Below, in pieces: positions 24,674-35,122 of a stretch of 64,000 nucleotides of DNA. Positions within the stretch are counted from its first letter, which is position 1; each line of letters begins with the position of its first letter. Under the pieces are notes generated by a model, which was not told the DNA's origin, did no database searches, and saw only the letters and a list, made by a program, of their open reading frames with translations. Where the stretch lies: contig OZ018335.1 of assembly GCA_963969495.1 (NCBI GenBank), forward strand, positions 82,132,354 through 82,196,353. Direction: 5' to 3'. A program made the position numbers and the translations under genes. Source of the DNA: Ceratothoa steindachneri (taxonomy: Eukaryota > Arthropoda > Malacostraca > Isopoda > Cymothoidae).

Positions 24674-26220
24674 TTGTTATAAAAATGTTTCTGTACTGCA
24701 CTATTTTTTATTCATCCATTATTGTTAATGCTTAAGATAATTAGGTTGTCTCTATGGATTGTGAGGTGTTATTTCTTTTTCTTTGTAGTCTGGGGTCCCT
24801 ATTAGGGACTGTTTCTAGCGGTGAATGGTTAGGATTTTCTCCCTTGATTGGTTCAAAACGTTTATTCTTGCTTTTATTTTTCTTGATGGGGCTGGGAGTT
24901 TTGGACCTGCTGCTTGAGGCCCTTTGCAATCTGATGTTGTGGACTGGCTCGCTTTCCTCTTCTGAATCAGATTGTAAGTCGTTAGTACTGGTCTCTTTCT
25001 CTTGTTTTTTTCGGTTTATTCTTCATATGTTACCTGCTTCTCTTGACTTTCTTGACTTGCTGGGGTTGAGGGTTTTGGTTGGGCGACTGCCATGTTCCAA
25101 ATTTTGGCCGAGTCTGGGGTCTCAGTCACTTTGACTATCGGCAAGTCGTTAGCTTGAAGCATTGAGTTAAGCTCCTTCTCATAACATCCTGGTGTCCTCT
25201 TGTTCGTAATGTGAGCGTGGATTATGCATGTTAGTATCTTTGCGCTTATTTCACTGTTCAGATTCCTCATTGGGTTTGTAATTTGAGTTGTTTTTTTTTA
25301 AGTTGCGGCCGCGTAGCTCTGATTGCTTCAGGTTCGCGCATCCTCTTTTTTTTCTTCTTATTATCTCTTTTATCTTTGGTCAATTAAGGGCCATGGTTCT
25401 GTGTTCGCGGCCACAGTTTAGGCATTTCTTGGAGGTTGAAGCACAGTCTTTAAACCGATGTCCCTCTTGGTCGCACTCAGAACAGTTCTTCTTTTCTTTG
25501 TCTGGGCAGTTGAAGCTGTTATGTCTCTCTAATTTGTATCAGGAGAAGCACATTTGGATGTTATGAAACTTCTTCTGTTCTAGTTTTCTGATGGTATTCT
25601 CATATTAAATTCCGAGAAGTCCCTCTGTCTTAGTTTTGATAGCCATCTCTATGGATTCGAATTGGATCTTGAACACATGGGTGGGGTTGTTGAGCTTCAA
25701 GATTTCTCTAATTTTGGCCCATGTATGGTTTTTCTTAATTTCTTTTTTTATTTCTTCTGTGGATCGTTCCCAATCTAGTTCTTGATCTTACCGTAGATAT
25801 TACTTCGGTTTGCCGCGCCTTGAGGGGGAAGCCGTGCTTCAAGTCCATTTTTTTTTAGTGCTGTTGTTCCCTTATTTGAGAGGAGTTCGCCTACGTCTTT
25901 TAGATGGGAGCATAGCGCGATGTATCCATTACCGACCTCTATTAACTGTATGAAGGCGACTTTTAGTTTGGCAAAGAGGGTCTGGCATATTTTGCTCTTT
26001 GTCGGAACTGCTTGGTCGGGGAGTCCCCTGAGGGGGACTCTTTTCGTCGTATCCATCTTTCCTAGAGGGGAACCTTGTTCCAAGTTGGTCCTTTTCTTTT
26101 TTCTAGTCTTCTTTCTTGAATTGTGTTTTGTGAATAAAAGTTTAATGTGAGTGATGTGTTATGTGCTTAGGTGAGTGAGATGAAAATTCAGAAAACGGGG
26201 TGTCCCCTGCCGTAGTGCGG
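24674..26220 (-). pseudogene. LINE-A ORF1 (nucleic-acid-binding, CCHC zinc knuckles) and 5' end
   Basis: Minus strand, starting near 26083 (MEQGSPLGKMDTTKRVPLRG). A middle region includes IKKNHTWAKIREILKL, matching MRNHSWAKVTEIVKF in LINE-C. Zinc-knuckle-like segments follow at about 25400-25560: CSECDQEGHRFKDC is a CX2CX4HX4C knuckle and CLNCGREHRTMAL a second. A conserved C-terminal piece reads ILTCIIHAHITNKRTPGC, matching ILTCILYAHVRNLTQPGC in LINE-C. ORF1 proteins of this group bind element RNA. Stops and frameshifts are present (one cysteine of the first knuckle region is replaced by a stop). It is head-to-head with the plus-strand RT part at 26235, as expected for a 5'-inverted copy. 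Plus-strand frames here are shadows. Confidence 0.75.
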
Positions 26221-26234
26221 CCCGTGCTCCCACA

Positions 26235-27522
26235 AACCAGTACTCTCTCATGCCCCCAGAGGTAATTCCTTGTAGCGACCATGTAGGGATTAACTTAGAA
26301 ATTAATGTTAACCCTATAGCAATTCCATCCCGCGCAAGGAAAGACTACAAAAGGGCGAATTGGGATAACTTCGAGCGTTTTCTCAGGAACTACATTCCGA
26401 CACACTTGGATAAAGCACCGCTCCAAGATATTGACGAAAAAATGGAAAAGATAGACTACCAATTAATAGAGGCGGACAGACAGTCCGTTCCCCAAACCAT
26501 GTACAGAATAAAGTCTGCGTAAAAATGGACCGCTCACGTGAAAGGTTTACACCGTGAGCTGAAAGAATTATTTCAAAGAAGCATCACCACGGGAACATCA
26601 AGTGAAATAATGTACCGTACAAGAGAAATCAAAGAACAATTTAAGATACTGATCTGGAAACAACAGGACCAATGGTGGAACGAGGTTATCGAGGAATTAG
26701 ATAGCGGAGTTACTCCAAAGGGATTCTGGACTAAGATCAAAAGGCTCAAAGCAATTCCCCAAAGAGAAAAAATGGAGCTTGAAGATGCCAACGGTGTACT
26801 AAAAGCGGAAGACTACGAAATAGACGAGATTCTCGGAGGACAATGGGAACAGATCTTCAAAATCAGTGAAGAAGAAAATGAAGACTTTGACATTTATTTT
26901 GAAAATCAAATAATAGCTGAGCTAAATGAGATCATAGATAAGAAGCATCCGAATCACCAGGTGATTAGGGGAGAAGAAGATGAAGTGAATAAAGCGGTGA
27001 TAAAAGAAATAGAAAGCTCACTTTAATCTTTTAAACAAAGAGCATCAGGTCAATCAGGGCTTACGAAGCTCAACTTCGTCAAAACACCGAAGTGCGTCCG
27101 GGAAGGAATGCTAAACATCTTCAATGCTAGCTTAAATGTAGGCTACTTTCTGGACGCTAATAAAACGGCTAAAATGATCTTTATAGCCAAACCTAGAAAA
27201 TCTCCGACGAGAAAGGAGTGTTATCGCCCAATATCCCTTCTGGAAATCGAAAAAAAACTCCTCGAGAAAATCCTAAATAGAAGACTCGTCGATCACTTGG
27301 AAGAAAACTCATTATATAACAACCAGCAGTAGGGCTTCGAGAAAATGAGAAGCACCGAGATGGCAATAAGTGTCATCACAGAGAAAATTGCACTTGCGAA
27401 ATAGGATCGGAGCTATATCGACATCGTATGTAGGGACGCATCCAAGGCATTAGATAGAGTCTGGATAAGAGGTATACAGTATAAAATCTTGCAACTAGAT
27501 TAAACCCCAGGCTCGAGAAGAT
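26235..27522 (+). pseudogene. LINE-A endonuclease end and reverse transcriptase, first half
   Basis: Starts VIPCSDHVGI: SDH is a conserved motif near the end of APE-type LINE endonucleases. The linker region follows (26538-27026; WTKIKRLKAIP resembles WRLVKKLKGLP in LINE-C). RT begins about 27100: MIFIAKPRKSPTRKECYRPI is RT block 1-2, with SLLE, KILNRRL, HLEE, Q.GF and STEMAI, then the catalytic-block equivalent IVCRDASKALDRVWIRG with the first active-site aspartate. Several stops break it. It ends at about 27522 within the equivalent of the LINE-C segment LNPVLERILCEYIMER and resumes at 32338. Confidence 0.8.
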
Positions 27523-28430
27523 CCTTCTCTCTCTCTCTCAAGTAGAGGGATAGGTGACGCCCCCTTGTCGCGGGAAGAGAGCTTGTGTGTACCTTTGACT
27601 CTTCGAGCTATGTCGGCCGGGGTACCTCTTCTGGGTACCTCTGGTAGGGCTTTCCTTGACGATTTGGTCGGAAACGAGGTTCCAGACTAAGTGCGTCATT
27701 CCTTCCTTTTTATACTCTACCCTTCTCCTTTTTTACTTTTATCCTATCTCTACCGCCTATACAAAAAAGAAAAAAAAAGCCTACTCCTATCGTGTCACTC
27801 TTTCTCTTTTTTCCTTCTATCTACATATAACGACCTGGTAGCTACCTCATGCGTCAGAAGAGAGGCTTTGGAACCTCTATAAACAACGCCAATAGACGCT
27901 CGCTGGTTGCGAGAGACTAGGACTAGAGGTGTCCTAGGCGTTGGGGCACGATGAATGGGATGAGGGTAGTGCCCCGTTAACCCCTTTCATGGCGCGTAAT
28001 TATTGACCATTTCCAGTGACCGTTGACGGGTGCCTCTGGTAGCATCGATCCGAGGTGACGGCCCTTTGTTCCCAGGTTGGTTGCCAGGCCAATAAAAAGC
28101 CTTGGGTCGAGTCTCTTGGTGTGGGGGGATATCCATTGAACGCTGCTCCGAGATCTTGGCCGTGCTGAAGGGAACTAGTAGGAGTTTAGTACGGGGCGTG
28201 CTCCGTTGTTCACCTGGTGAGAAATCGATGGCCCCTTCGGGGACCATCTGTGCTGCTTGGTTGGGAGCCACGGCACAGCGAGGTTTGATGACTCGGTCGG
28301 ACAAACAGCAGCATATAGAGCGTGCCTTCTGAAAGATACGCGGAAGCGACTCACGCGGGGAGAACTCACCCCCCCCCTTTTTTATCATTAATTGTTCACG
28401 AGATTTCAGAGAGAGAGAAAGCACTCAAAA
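27523..28430 (+). other. LINE-B 5' untranslated region
   Basis: Starts with a CT-rich run (about 27520-27541), then GC-rich sequence. Frames on both strands here (28102-28332 plus, 27987-28424 minus) have no motif and look like chance products of the base composition. An internal promoter is expected here by analogy; none is clear. Confidence 0.5.
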
Positions 28431-29626
28431 TGACAAGCAAAAAAGGACCCGTTAGTCTAAAACATAACTGTGCACCATGCCAGTTAGAAAAGAGGTGCGT
28501 CGACTTTCCGAAGGGCTGCTACTCAAAATGCGGCCCTGAAAGTATCTGCACTACTTGCATATTGACGCGAAAGGTGGAGAAACTAAAAGACCTCTATAGA
28601 GTCTCAGAGGAGAGAGCTTAAATTCTTGAAAGAAAGGGTGAGAAGTTCAAAGCCTTAAGCGCAGCTCATATTCTATGCCTAGAAGAGGCATCGCCCACTG
28701 ACGTGTCGGAATCTTCTGGTACCCAAACGGAGATTCCGGCATCATCCGACGTTGGCCCAGCTTAGGCAACAGAAAAAGAGAAAAAGAAGAAAGGAAAAAA
28801 GAAGAAAAATAAGTTAAAAAATAAAGTTGAAACCAAAGAAGAAGAACCAAAAATAGAAGAAAAACGCATAAACAAGAAGAAAAAGGGGAATAAGAAAAAT
28901 AAACTTAAGAATGGGGAGAGTAAAGAGAAAAGGAAAGGCCTCTTCCACAAGGGAAGACCCCGTCTTCAGAGACCAAGTGTCTGAAGGTCACCCTCATTGG
29001 TGACTCGCAAACACGGGATCTGCAGCCGCTGCTAGCGGCCAGCCTTCGCCCTAGCGTGAAGGTAAGCTGCCTGCCAGAACGGGGTAACCACAACATCAGA
29101 GTAGATGCAGAGAAAGCTCATATTTTTGAGAATTCAGTTGTCGCTCTGATGGTGAGTGGCAACGACCTCTACCTCATAGGGGATAAGGTTGGCCTTAGTG
29201 GCAAGACCATCCAAACGGTGATGGGAGCCGTGGATGACCTTGGGCTTAAAACCCGAAAACGTGTGGTGGTTGGGATGCTTCCGAGAAGAGGTCCATCCCG
29301 AACCGCTCACAAGAGAAACTTCGCAGTAAACCGACGGTTGGCGGATCTCTGCACGGCAGAAGGAGTCTTCTTTGTAGACCCCTACCGCACATTTTACGGG
29401 AGAAATAACCTGTATAAAAGGGACGCAGTGCATCTTTTATTTAAAGGGAAAGCTGTACTCGCCAACCTAATTCAAGATGTCGTGGAACGCACCCAAAGGA
29501 GCGTTCGAAACAAGGCAAAAGCGGACGTGCGCCAGCACGCCCGTGTCACTTCTGAAACGACCTTCTCGGAGGTCGTCAAAAAGGGTGTGACCACGAAAAC
29601 AGAGAAGCCGGGAAACGGAAGAGCGT
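28431..29626 (+). pseudogene. LINE-B ORF1: Cys-rich N terminus and SGNH/GDSL esterase
   Basis: Begins MTSKKGPVSLKHNCAPC with cysteines spaced like a zinc-binding module (CAPC, CVDF, CYSKC, CTTC) and a short helix. A stop at 28619 and a frameshift separate this from a Lys/Glu-rich linker (about 28770-28930) and an SGNH hydrolase domain from 28986: LIGDSQTRDL (block I, nucleophile Ser), ALMVSGNDLYL (GxND, block III) and KRDAVHL (DxxH, block V). An esterase in ORF1 is known in CR1 and L2 LINEs, where it is thought to act on lipid esters, with unclear function. All three catalytic blocks survive here, but the ORF is broken upstream. Minus-strand frames are shadows. Confidence 0.8.
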
Positions 29627-29639
29627 AGGGAGTCCTACA

Positions 29640-30330
29640 CTAGGGGACTCCCTGAAAGTTCTTCTGTTCAATGCGAGGTCAACCAGGAACAAGTTTCTTG
29701 AGCTCCCTGGCCTCGTAGCAACAGAAGAACCTAAGATAGTGGCCATAACGGAGTCGTGGATAAAAACTTCAAGCCGCGATTTTGAAGGTGAATTCACGAT
29801 TCCCGGTTACCAGATCTTCCTGAAAGATAGGTCAGACAGAGAGGGTGGCAGTGTGATGTTGTATGTGAAGAATACTCTTAACTCGACGGATTGCAACATC
29901 GTATCCGACCATAAACTACTAGGTGTTAACCTAGAGATAGTTCCTGCCAAATACAGGACCCTGGTGCTTTATAGACCTCCTGCCCAACTCGTTGAAAAGG
30001 ACAGAGATCTGTACCAGCTACTAGGAGAACTTGTCGAAGACAGAGTGTGTATCGTCATGGGAGATTTCAACGCACAATTTGACTGAGAAACCAGAGAACC
30101 CTGTGGTGAGAACGCACTACTCTTGGAGTTCGCGAACAACGAGTTCCTCACTCAATGGGTGAGAGACCCAACGAGAGGAGACAATATCCTCGACAGGGTA
30201 TTCACCTCTGAGGATGACATCGTTGAGGACCTCTCTGTTGGCGAAGAGCTCAGTCGCAGTGACCACCGACTAATTAGATTTGTAGTCAAAGTCCCGAAGG
30301 CAGGGCCTGCAACTAGTAAATCGAGGAAAC
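29640..30330 (+). pseudogene. LINE-B ORF2 endonuclease domain
   Basis: APE-type endonuclease motifs in order: LLFNARSTRNKF, IVAITESWI, GGSVMLYVKN, IVMGDFNAQFD (GDFN active site) and LSRSDHRLIRF (SDH). The domain nicks target DNA during retrotransposition. A stop follows GDFNAQFD at 30084, and the reading continues in another open frame from 30123. NARS.RNK near the N terminus is typical of the CR1/L2 group. Confidence 0.85.
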
Positions 30331-32240
30331 TTGATTTGAGAAAAGCAGACTTTGCAGGTCTTCGTGCTAGACTGACTGACGCGAGGCTAGAAGTGTGCAA
30401 GGCTGTTGAAGATTCGTGGAACAGTTTCAAAACCACATTCATGAGTCTTGAATCGCATTTCATCCCTTTGAAATGCCCCCGTCGGTCTTCAGTTCAACTA
30501 TAGTGGTTTAATCGAGAAATCGGCCAACTCCTTAGGGAGAAGAAAATTGTGTACCGGAAATCAAAGATCTCGGGTGACTATGAGGAATACCGAAGGCTAT
30601 CCAGGAGAGTGAAGTCCAGCATAAGGGCGGCTAAGTGGTCTGAGGAACTCCGAGTGGAAAAACTTTGTAAAGAGAATCCCAAGGAGCTCTTTGGATATGT
30701 AAACAGCCGTAAACCGATCCGTCGAACGATTGGCCCTTTTATGAATGAGGAGGTGACATTCAAGCACTCAGATGCAGAAAATGCTAACCTCCTCAACGAC
30801 TACTTCACTCGGAAAAAAAGCTGGAGGATATGGACTTCACCAAAAGAGAAATAAAAAAGAAGATCACTGACCTAATGACGAATAAGTCACCTGTCCCGGA
30901 TGGGTTTCTACCTAAAGTGTTGAAAGAAGTGCGCGATCAAGTGTCATGACACCTGAGCCCATTCTTCAACATGTCATTCCGGACCGAATGCGTTCCTAGA
31001 GACTGGCGTGAAGCGGAGGTGACTCCTATCTTTAAGAAAGGAGACCGTAGCCAACCGTCGAACTACCGACCTACCAGTCTGACTTCGATAGTCGGTAAAC
31101 GGTAATGCCTGACGAACCTTGTAGAATTCTTCCACTTCGTGTTCAGTGAGCACGATCGGGACAAGGCGGTGGATGTGGTGTACTTAGACTTTCAGAAAGC
31201 TTTTGATAAGGTACCACACCGCCGCCTTCTCTGGAAAGTACGAACGCTGGGCATAGACGGAAAAGTAGCCGACTGGATCGAGAACTGGCTAAGTGGCAGA
31301 CGGCAACGGGTGGTGGTGAATGGACAGGCTTCTGAGTGGGTGCCCGTTACTAGCGAGGTGCCTCAAGGTTCTGTCCTGGGACCACTACTATTCATCATCG
31401 AGGTCAACGACATGGACGGTAACATGTTTGCCAAGATTTCAAAATTTAACGACGATACCAAGCTTGGTATGAACGTTGTAAAGTATGGAAATACTGCTCG
31501 CCTGCAGGAAGATCTTCGGAAGATTGGGGAGTGGTGGGACACATGGCAAATGCCTTTTAACGTGAGCAAATGCAAAGTGATGCATATCGGCCACCGAAAC
31601 CCCCAATCTCAGTATATCCTTAAGGGCACTGCTATTGAATCGACCGACACTGAGAAGGACTTGGGTGTAAAAATCACTAGTGACCTCAAGTTCTCGAAAT
31701 AGTGCATTGAGGCGGAGAAAAAGGCCCAAAGGATGCTAGGATACATAAAACGCCAGTTTGTATATCGGAACAAGGAGATTGTATTGTGTTTGTACAACTT
31801 ACTTGTCCGACCGCATCTGGAATATGCCGTACAATTTTGGAGATTGAAACGTGTGCAAGCCAGGAAATCCAAACTGATTCCCTCTATCAGAAATAAAAGT
31901 TATGAAGATAGATTAAGGGAATTATATCTGTTCTCGTTTGAAACCCGTAGATTGCGTGGTCAGCTCATCGAGGTTTTCAAAATAATTCGAGGATTCGACA
32001 ATGTTGACTGCCGGGATATTTTCACACTTGTTGAGAGCAGAACAAGAAATCACGGCTTTAAACTTGAACTGAAGCGTTACAATCGCGATCTGTGTGGAAA
32101 GTTTTTCAGCTACAGTATCTGCGGTAGTTAGAACGCACTTCCAGTGGAAGTTATCAACAGTAAATCTGTTGACCAGTTCAAGTCAAGACTAGACAGGGTC
32201 TTGAAAAATGGCCGTGAATGGACGTCAAGCATTTGAGCAG
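30331..32240 (+). pseudogene. LINE-B ORF2 reverse transcriptase and C terminus
   Basis: RT motifs visible: KKGDRSQPSNYRP near 31040, VVYLDFQKAFDKVPHRRLL (31172-31230), SEVPQGSVLGPLLF near 31345-31390, and KFNDDTKLGMNV near 31440 where relatives have FADD. Both catalytic aspartates remain, though A is changed to N. C-terminal conserved parts follow (MHIGHRNPQSQYILKG, RMLGYIKRQF, SYEDRLRELYLFSFETRRLR, DQFKSRLD). Relative to LINE-D the copy lacks about 35 codons at 31095-31105: SIVGK jumps directly to CLTNLVEF. Stops at 30501, 30948, 31702 and 32129 show it is inactive. Confidence 0.85.
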
Positions 32241-32337
32241 AGATGTGCCCACTCGACTGCTAGTCCAAAGGTACCCTCATTGAATGGACATTAAGGTCTT
32301 CTAGGGTACCTTCTTTCCTTTTTGTTACTCCTTGTTG

Positions 32338-32945
32338 TTACATCATGGAGAGATCAGCATATATCAATATAGGTAACACGGAAATGCTCCAACTTTCGCT
32401 GGGGGCAGGATTGCCCCAAGGCGGTTGCCTCTCTTTGACCCTGTACTCGATACATACAGCCGACATCCCAGAGCCCGTCAACCCCTGGAATCTAAGCATT
32501 CAATTCGCCGACGATATAAGTCAAATCATCGTTGCTCGCATGAATGCCGAATAAATTAGAAACGTTAATAAATACGAGAACAGATGGAAGATACGAACCA
32601 ACCGGGAAAAGTTAAGATTATCCCGTTGAAAAGGAGAACATAAGCAGATGTGAGAGTAGGGGATGCACGTTATTCCTACACTAATTAGTGCAATGTACTT
32701 GGAATGAAAATCAATTCTACCGGGTAAAGGAAGCACATCTGAGATCGGATACTGTTAGCGAATTCGGCAGTTAGAACCCTCTACACTTTTAAGAAACCTA
32801 AGCATGAAAAACAAAAGTAAAATATACATGATAATAATAAGATCTACTCTAATATAACCTTCAGCAACTCTCTTCAGTGTCGCAAAATCTGCACTACAAG
32901 AGTTGCAAAGAATACAGAACAAATGCGTGTATATCATTGTTGTGG
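32338..32945 (+). pseudogene. LINE-A reverse transcriptase, second half
   Basis: Resumes with YIMERSAYINIGN and contains GLPQGGCLSLTLYS (RT block with PQG), then IQFADDISQII, an intact catalytic FADD box. It matches LINE-C segments EVPQGSCLSPLLYL and QFADDLTQII. NKYENRWKIRTNREK matches NRFERMWTIKTNRRK. The end near 32935 (LQELQRIQNK) matches LKLMQRVQNK of LINE-C, after which the element is truncated. Confidence 0.8.
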
Positions 32946-33539
32946 TATAGTTGACTATATAATATAATATATATTATTAGCATGAAGGGGGAGAGCTCAG
33001 GCTATTGAAACGAACCGTCCAATGACTGAACGCTACGTTAAGGCGCAGATTAGAAAGGTCAGGTTGAGGCGGGGATCAATACGCTTAACCAATCAGGTCG
33101 AGTCCGAGGTTGGCGAGATTTAAATAATGAGGCCAAGAGTGACATTCAGGTTAATTAAAGATAAACATAAATTTTATTTATAAATTAAAAATTATCAAAA
33201 AGATATAGAGGAAAATTAAAGGCTGGATAATGATTTATCGTTACCGGTGAGAAAGTCTAATTTCTATTAATTAGTTTAGAGCTACCTACTCAGATCCAAA
33301 TGGGCACACAAGTTTAAAGGGAAAAAAGTGGGCTTACAGATGAGAGGGCGACAGCGACTTCAAGCAGGCTTGAGGGGCCCCTCTTGGCGAGACGACCTTG
33401 ACGGCGTCTTCAAAGGAAGGAGCTTCGTCAGTAGAAGAGCGGGAAGAAAGGGTATGGTCGGTACCTTACTTCCGGGGTTGTAAAGGCATAAGTTCTAACC
33501 TCAGCTGGGGTTCAAGGGGGTAGCTGAAATCATTGGTGA
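32946..33539. other. Unassigned sequence between LINE-A and gypsy gag
   Basis: No LINE-A 3' end, poly-A tail or second gypsy LTR was found. The right part (from about 33300) is more GC-rich and may be gypsy internal sequence in minus orientation, but no motif confirms this. Confidence 0.4.
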
Positions 33540-34493
33540 TTCTCGGGAGAGGCATGACTACCTCAGGGTAACTTCGACACATGCAAAAGGATCAGTTATT
33601 CTCATCAAGCCATCAGACACACAAGCAACACGCCTGATCTTATAACAAGCATCCTTTCCATCTAATAACACAGTGTTCTCACCCACATTCAAAATCACTG
33701 AAACTGACACCCTTTGCCCCATTTATACTTCACACTCTCTTTCATTCGTTTCACCTGCCCAATCAGTCTCTCCTTCACCACCTCATACCTTGGCTCACCC
33801 ACACTCGTAATCACGCGGAAAAACCTTAACACTTTTCCATCCAAACACTCTCCTAAATCATTCATCCAGTATCCCTTATTCTCCCGGTACTTGAGATTGC
33901 AATACCGCTCAAATTCCCGGAAGAATTCTTCAACACTCTTTACACTATGCATCCTAAACTTATCCAGCTTTGGTACTTCCCTTATCAAAATTCCCTTCCC
34001 GATATTCACTTCAATCTTACTTGAGCTGCTCTTGCTCTCACCTATCACACCATCTCTCTCCTTCATCCTAGTACAATGAGTCCACACTCTTCCCTCTCGC
34101 CTTCTGATCCTTCCCTTTTGATCCAGTCTTCCTTCCTCTCTTGCGCTCCACTCTATTCCATTCTCCGTTTTTTCTTTCCGCTCTAGACTCTGACACACTT
34201 CCACTCATCTCATTCGTCTTATCCCCTTAAGTCGGAGCAAGGGTCAGGCTCGAGGGTCCTGGAGCCGGTCCTGACCCCTTCATCATGTCATATAGGTCCT
34301 TCATTCGTTGGTCGACCTGCTTATGTCTCTCGTCCATTTCTTTCCTCACCCTGTCTGTCTTCTCATCCATACTCATCATATGACTCTTCAATCCCTCAAT
34401 CACGCAACTTAACATTGTTAATTCTTCCTCATTCTTTACCAATTTAAGCCTCAGTCACACAACCTCATCATGGAAACCCTGCCCTACAGAAGC
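33540..34493 (-). pseudogene. Gypsy gag
   Basis: Starts MASVGQGFHDEVV near 34493, with a stop soon after. A first frame (34442-34227) forms a likely coiled coil (SMDEKTDRVRKEMDERHKQV) ending in a Pro/Gly stretch. The second frame (34204-33695) has a basic linker and then the capsid-like signature KLDKFRMHSVKSVEEFFREF, FERYCNLKYRENKGYWMNDL and GECLDGKVLRFF, the usual pattern of gypsy Gag proteins (F..E..Y....Y..NK..W...L...L.G). After a frameshift, reading continues to about 33545 (VSVILNVGENTVLLDGKDAC). Gag would form the particle shell around the RNA. No zinc knuckle was seen. Confidence 0.75.
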
Positions 34494-34605
34494 CATCCAT
34501 TTAGGTTAGAAAGAAAGGATAGACGAAGGAAAAAACAATCACTACGTACAATCCGATGACCGACAACAACACTATCCTGTCACGCTCTCGGTTTCGAGAT
34601 CTCAC

Positions 34606-34623
34606 GTCCCTATTCGGGCGCCA
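34606..34623 (-). promoter_or_regulatory. Primer binding site, tRNA-Lys type
   Basis: On the minus strand the 18 bases TGGCGCCCGAATAGGGAC begin two bases after the LTR end. They match the well-known tRNA-Lys(3) complementary site (TGGCGCCCGAACAGGGAC) at 17 of 18 positions. This marks the start of minus-strand DNA synthesis and fixes the LTR border at 34626. Confidence 0.85.
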
Positions 34624-34625
34624 AA

Positions 34626-35122
34626 TGTAGCGGGCCAAAAATCTATCCTCTAACCCCAATTGATCTAAACCACTTTCTACACTAATTCTGACGTGAGAAA
34701 TTGAGGGAGAAATAAAACGGATTGTATGTATAGTCCTTTATTTACAAGAAAAATATGGGGTAAATAAATTTGACATCTCGTAAAAAACAATCCCACCTCC
34801 AAGCAAACAAGACATAATTGAAAAGAACAAAAACAAATACAACCCTTACAAAATACTATATATACACAACTAAACGAACAATACAAAAGAGGCTTAATAA
34901 GCACACTGGATCCAAAACAATATAAAAAATAAAAGGCCTCGCGTTTTACCCCCGGGGAAGAGAACAAAAATTTATACAAGAATGAAAACCAGAATTTATA
35001 TTATATATAAAAAGAAAAAAACATTCCCATTCACACACACATTCTTACAGAGGGAGGGAGAGGGTATTGAGAAAGGAGTGGGTGAATGGCCCTTCACACA
35101 CATTCACATTCGCTCCACCACA
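34626..35122 (-). repeat. Gypsy 5' LTR, 497 bp
   Basis: Minus-strand sequence starts TGTGGTGGAGCG and ends GGCCCGCTACA, with TG...CA ends. It carries AATAAAGG within GTAAATAAAGGACT about 110-130 bases before the 3' end, a likely polyadenylation signal. Shares several blocks with the solo LTR at 11989-12737. The plus-strand ends are exactly adjacent to the primer site. Confidence 0.8.

Larger units (their letters stand above)
27523..32337 (+). mobile_element. LINE-B: CR1/L2-type non-LTR retrotransposon inserted in LINE-A
   Basis: Nearly full-length copy (about 4.8 kb) with a GC-rich 5' region, ORF1 with zinc-binding and SGNH esterase domains, and ORF2 with endonuclease and RT. Its insertion splits the LINE-A RT: before it the frame reads EKIL, after it YIMER, as in uninterrupted LINE-C (ERILCEYIMER). 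TCCTT occurs near both junctions and could be part of a target duplication. The 3' untranslated region matches that of LINE-D at 58640-58750. ORF2 has several stops, so the copy is dead. Confidence 0.8.
22365..32945. mobile_element. LINE-A: jockey/I-group retrotransposon, 5' half inverted, twice interrupted
   Basis: Pieces of one non-LTR retrotransposon can be assembled from protein continuity. On the minus strand: ORF1 (26220 down to 24674), then endonuclease (22870 down to 22365). On the plus strand: the remaining endonuclease from its SDH motif plus RT (26235-27522), then the RT C-terminal part (32338-32945). The inverted part stops about ten residues before SDH and the sense part starts just before SDH, so little is missing. 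Inverted 5' segment on the left and sense 3' segment on the right is the arrangement made by twin priming during target-primed reverse transcription. A TIR element (22871-24673) and LINE-B (27523-32337) account for the gaps. The 3' end is lost. Confidence 0.75.
33540..35122 (-). mobile_element. Ty3/gypsy retrotransposon, 5' LTR and gag, truncated
   Basis: Minus-strand element: LTR 35122-34626, primer binding site, then gag to about 33540. Protease, RT and integrase were not found downstream, so the element is truncated. Its LTR family is shared with the solo LTR at 11989-12737. Confidence 0.8.

Noticed and set aside
28102..28424. Genes on both strands in the LINE-B 5' region
   Set aside because: GC-rich untranslated sequence gives overlapping frames on both strands with no motifs.
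34606..35122. Integrated lentivirus-like provirus, from the tRNA-Lys primer site
   Set aside because: Gag has the Ty3/gypsy pattern and no envelope or lentiviral gene is visible; the primer site alone is not evidence.
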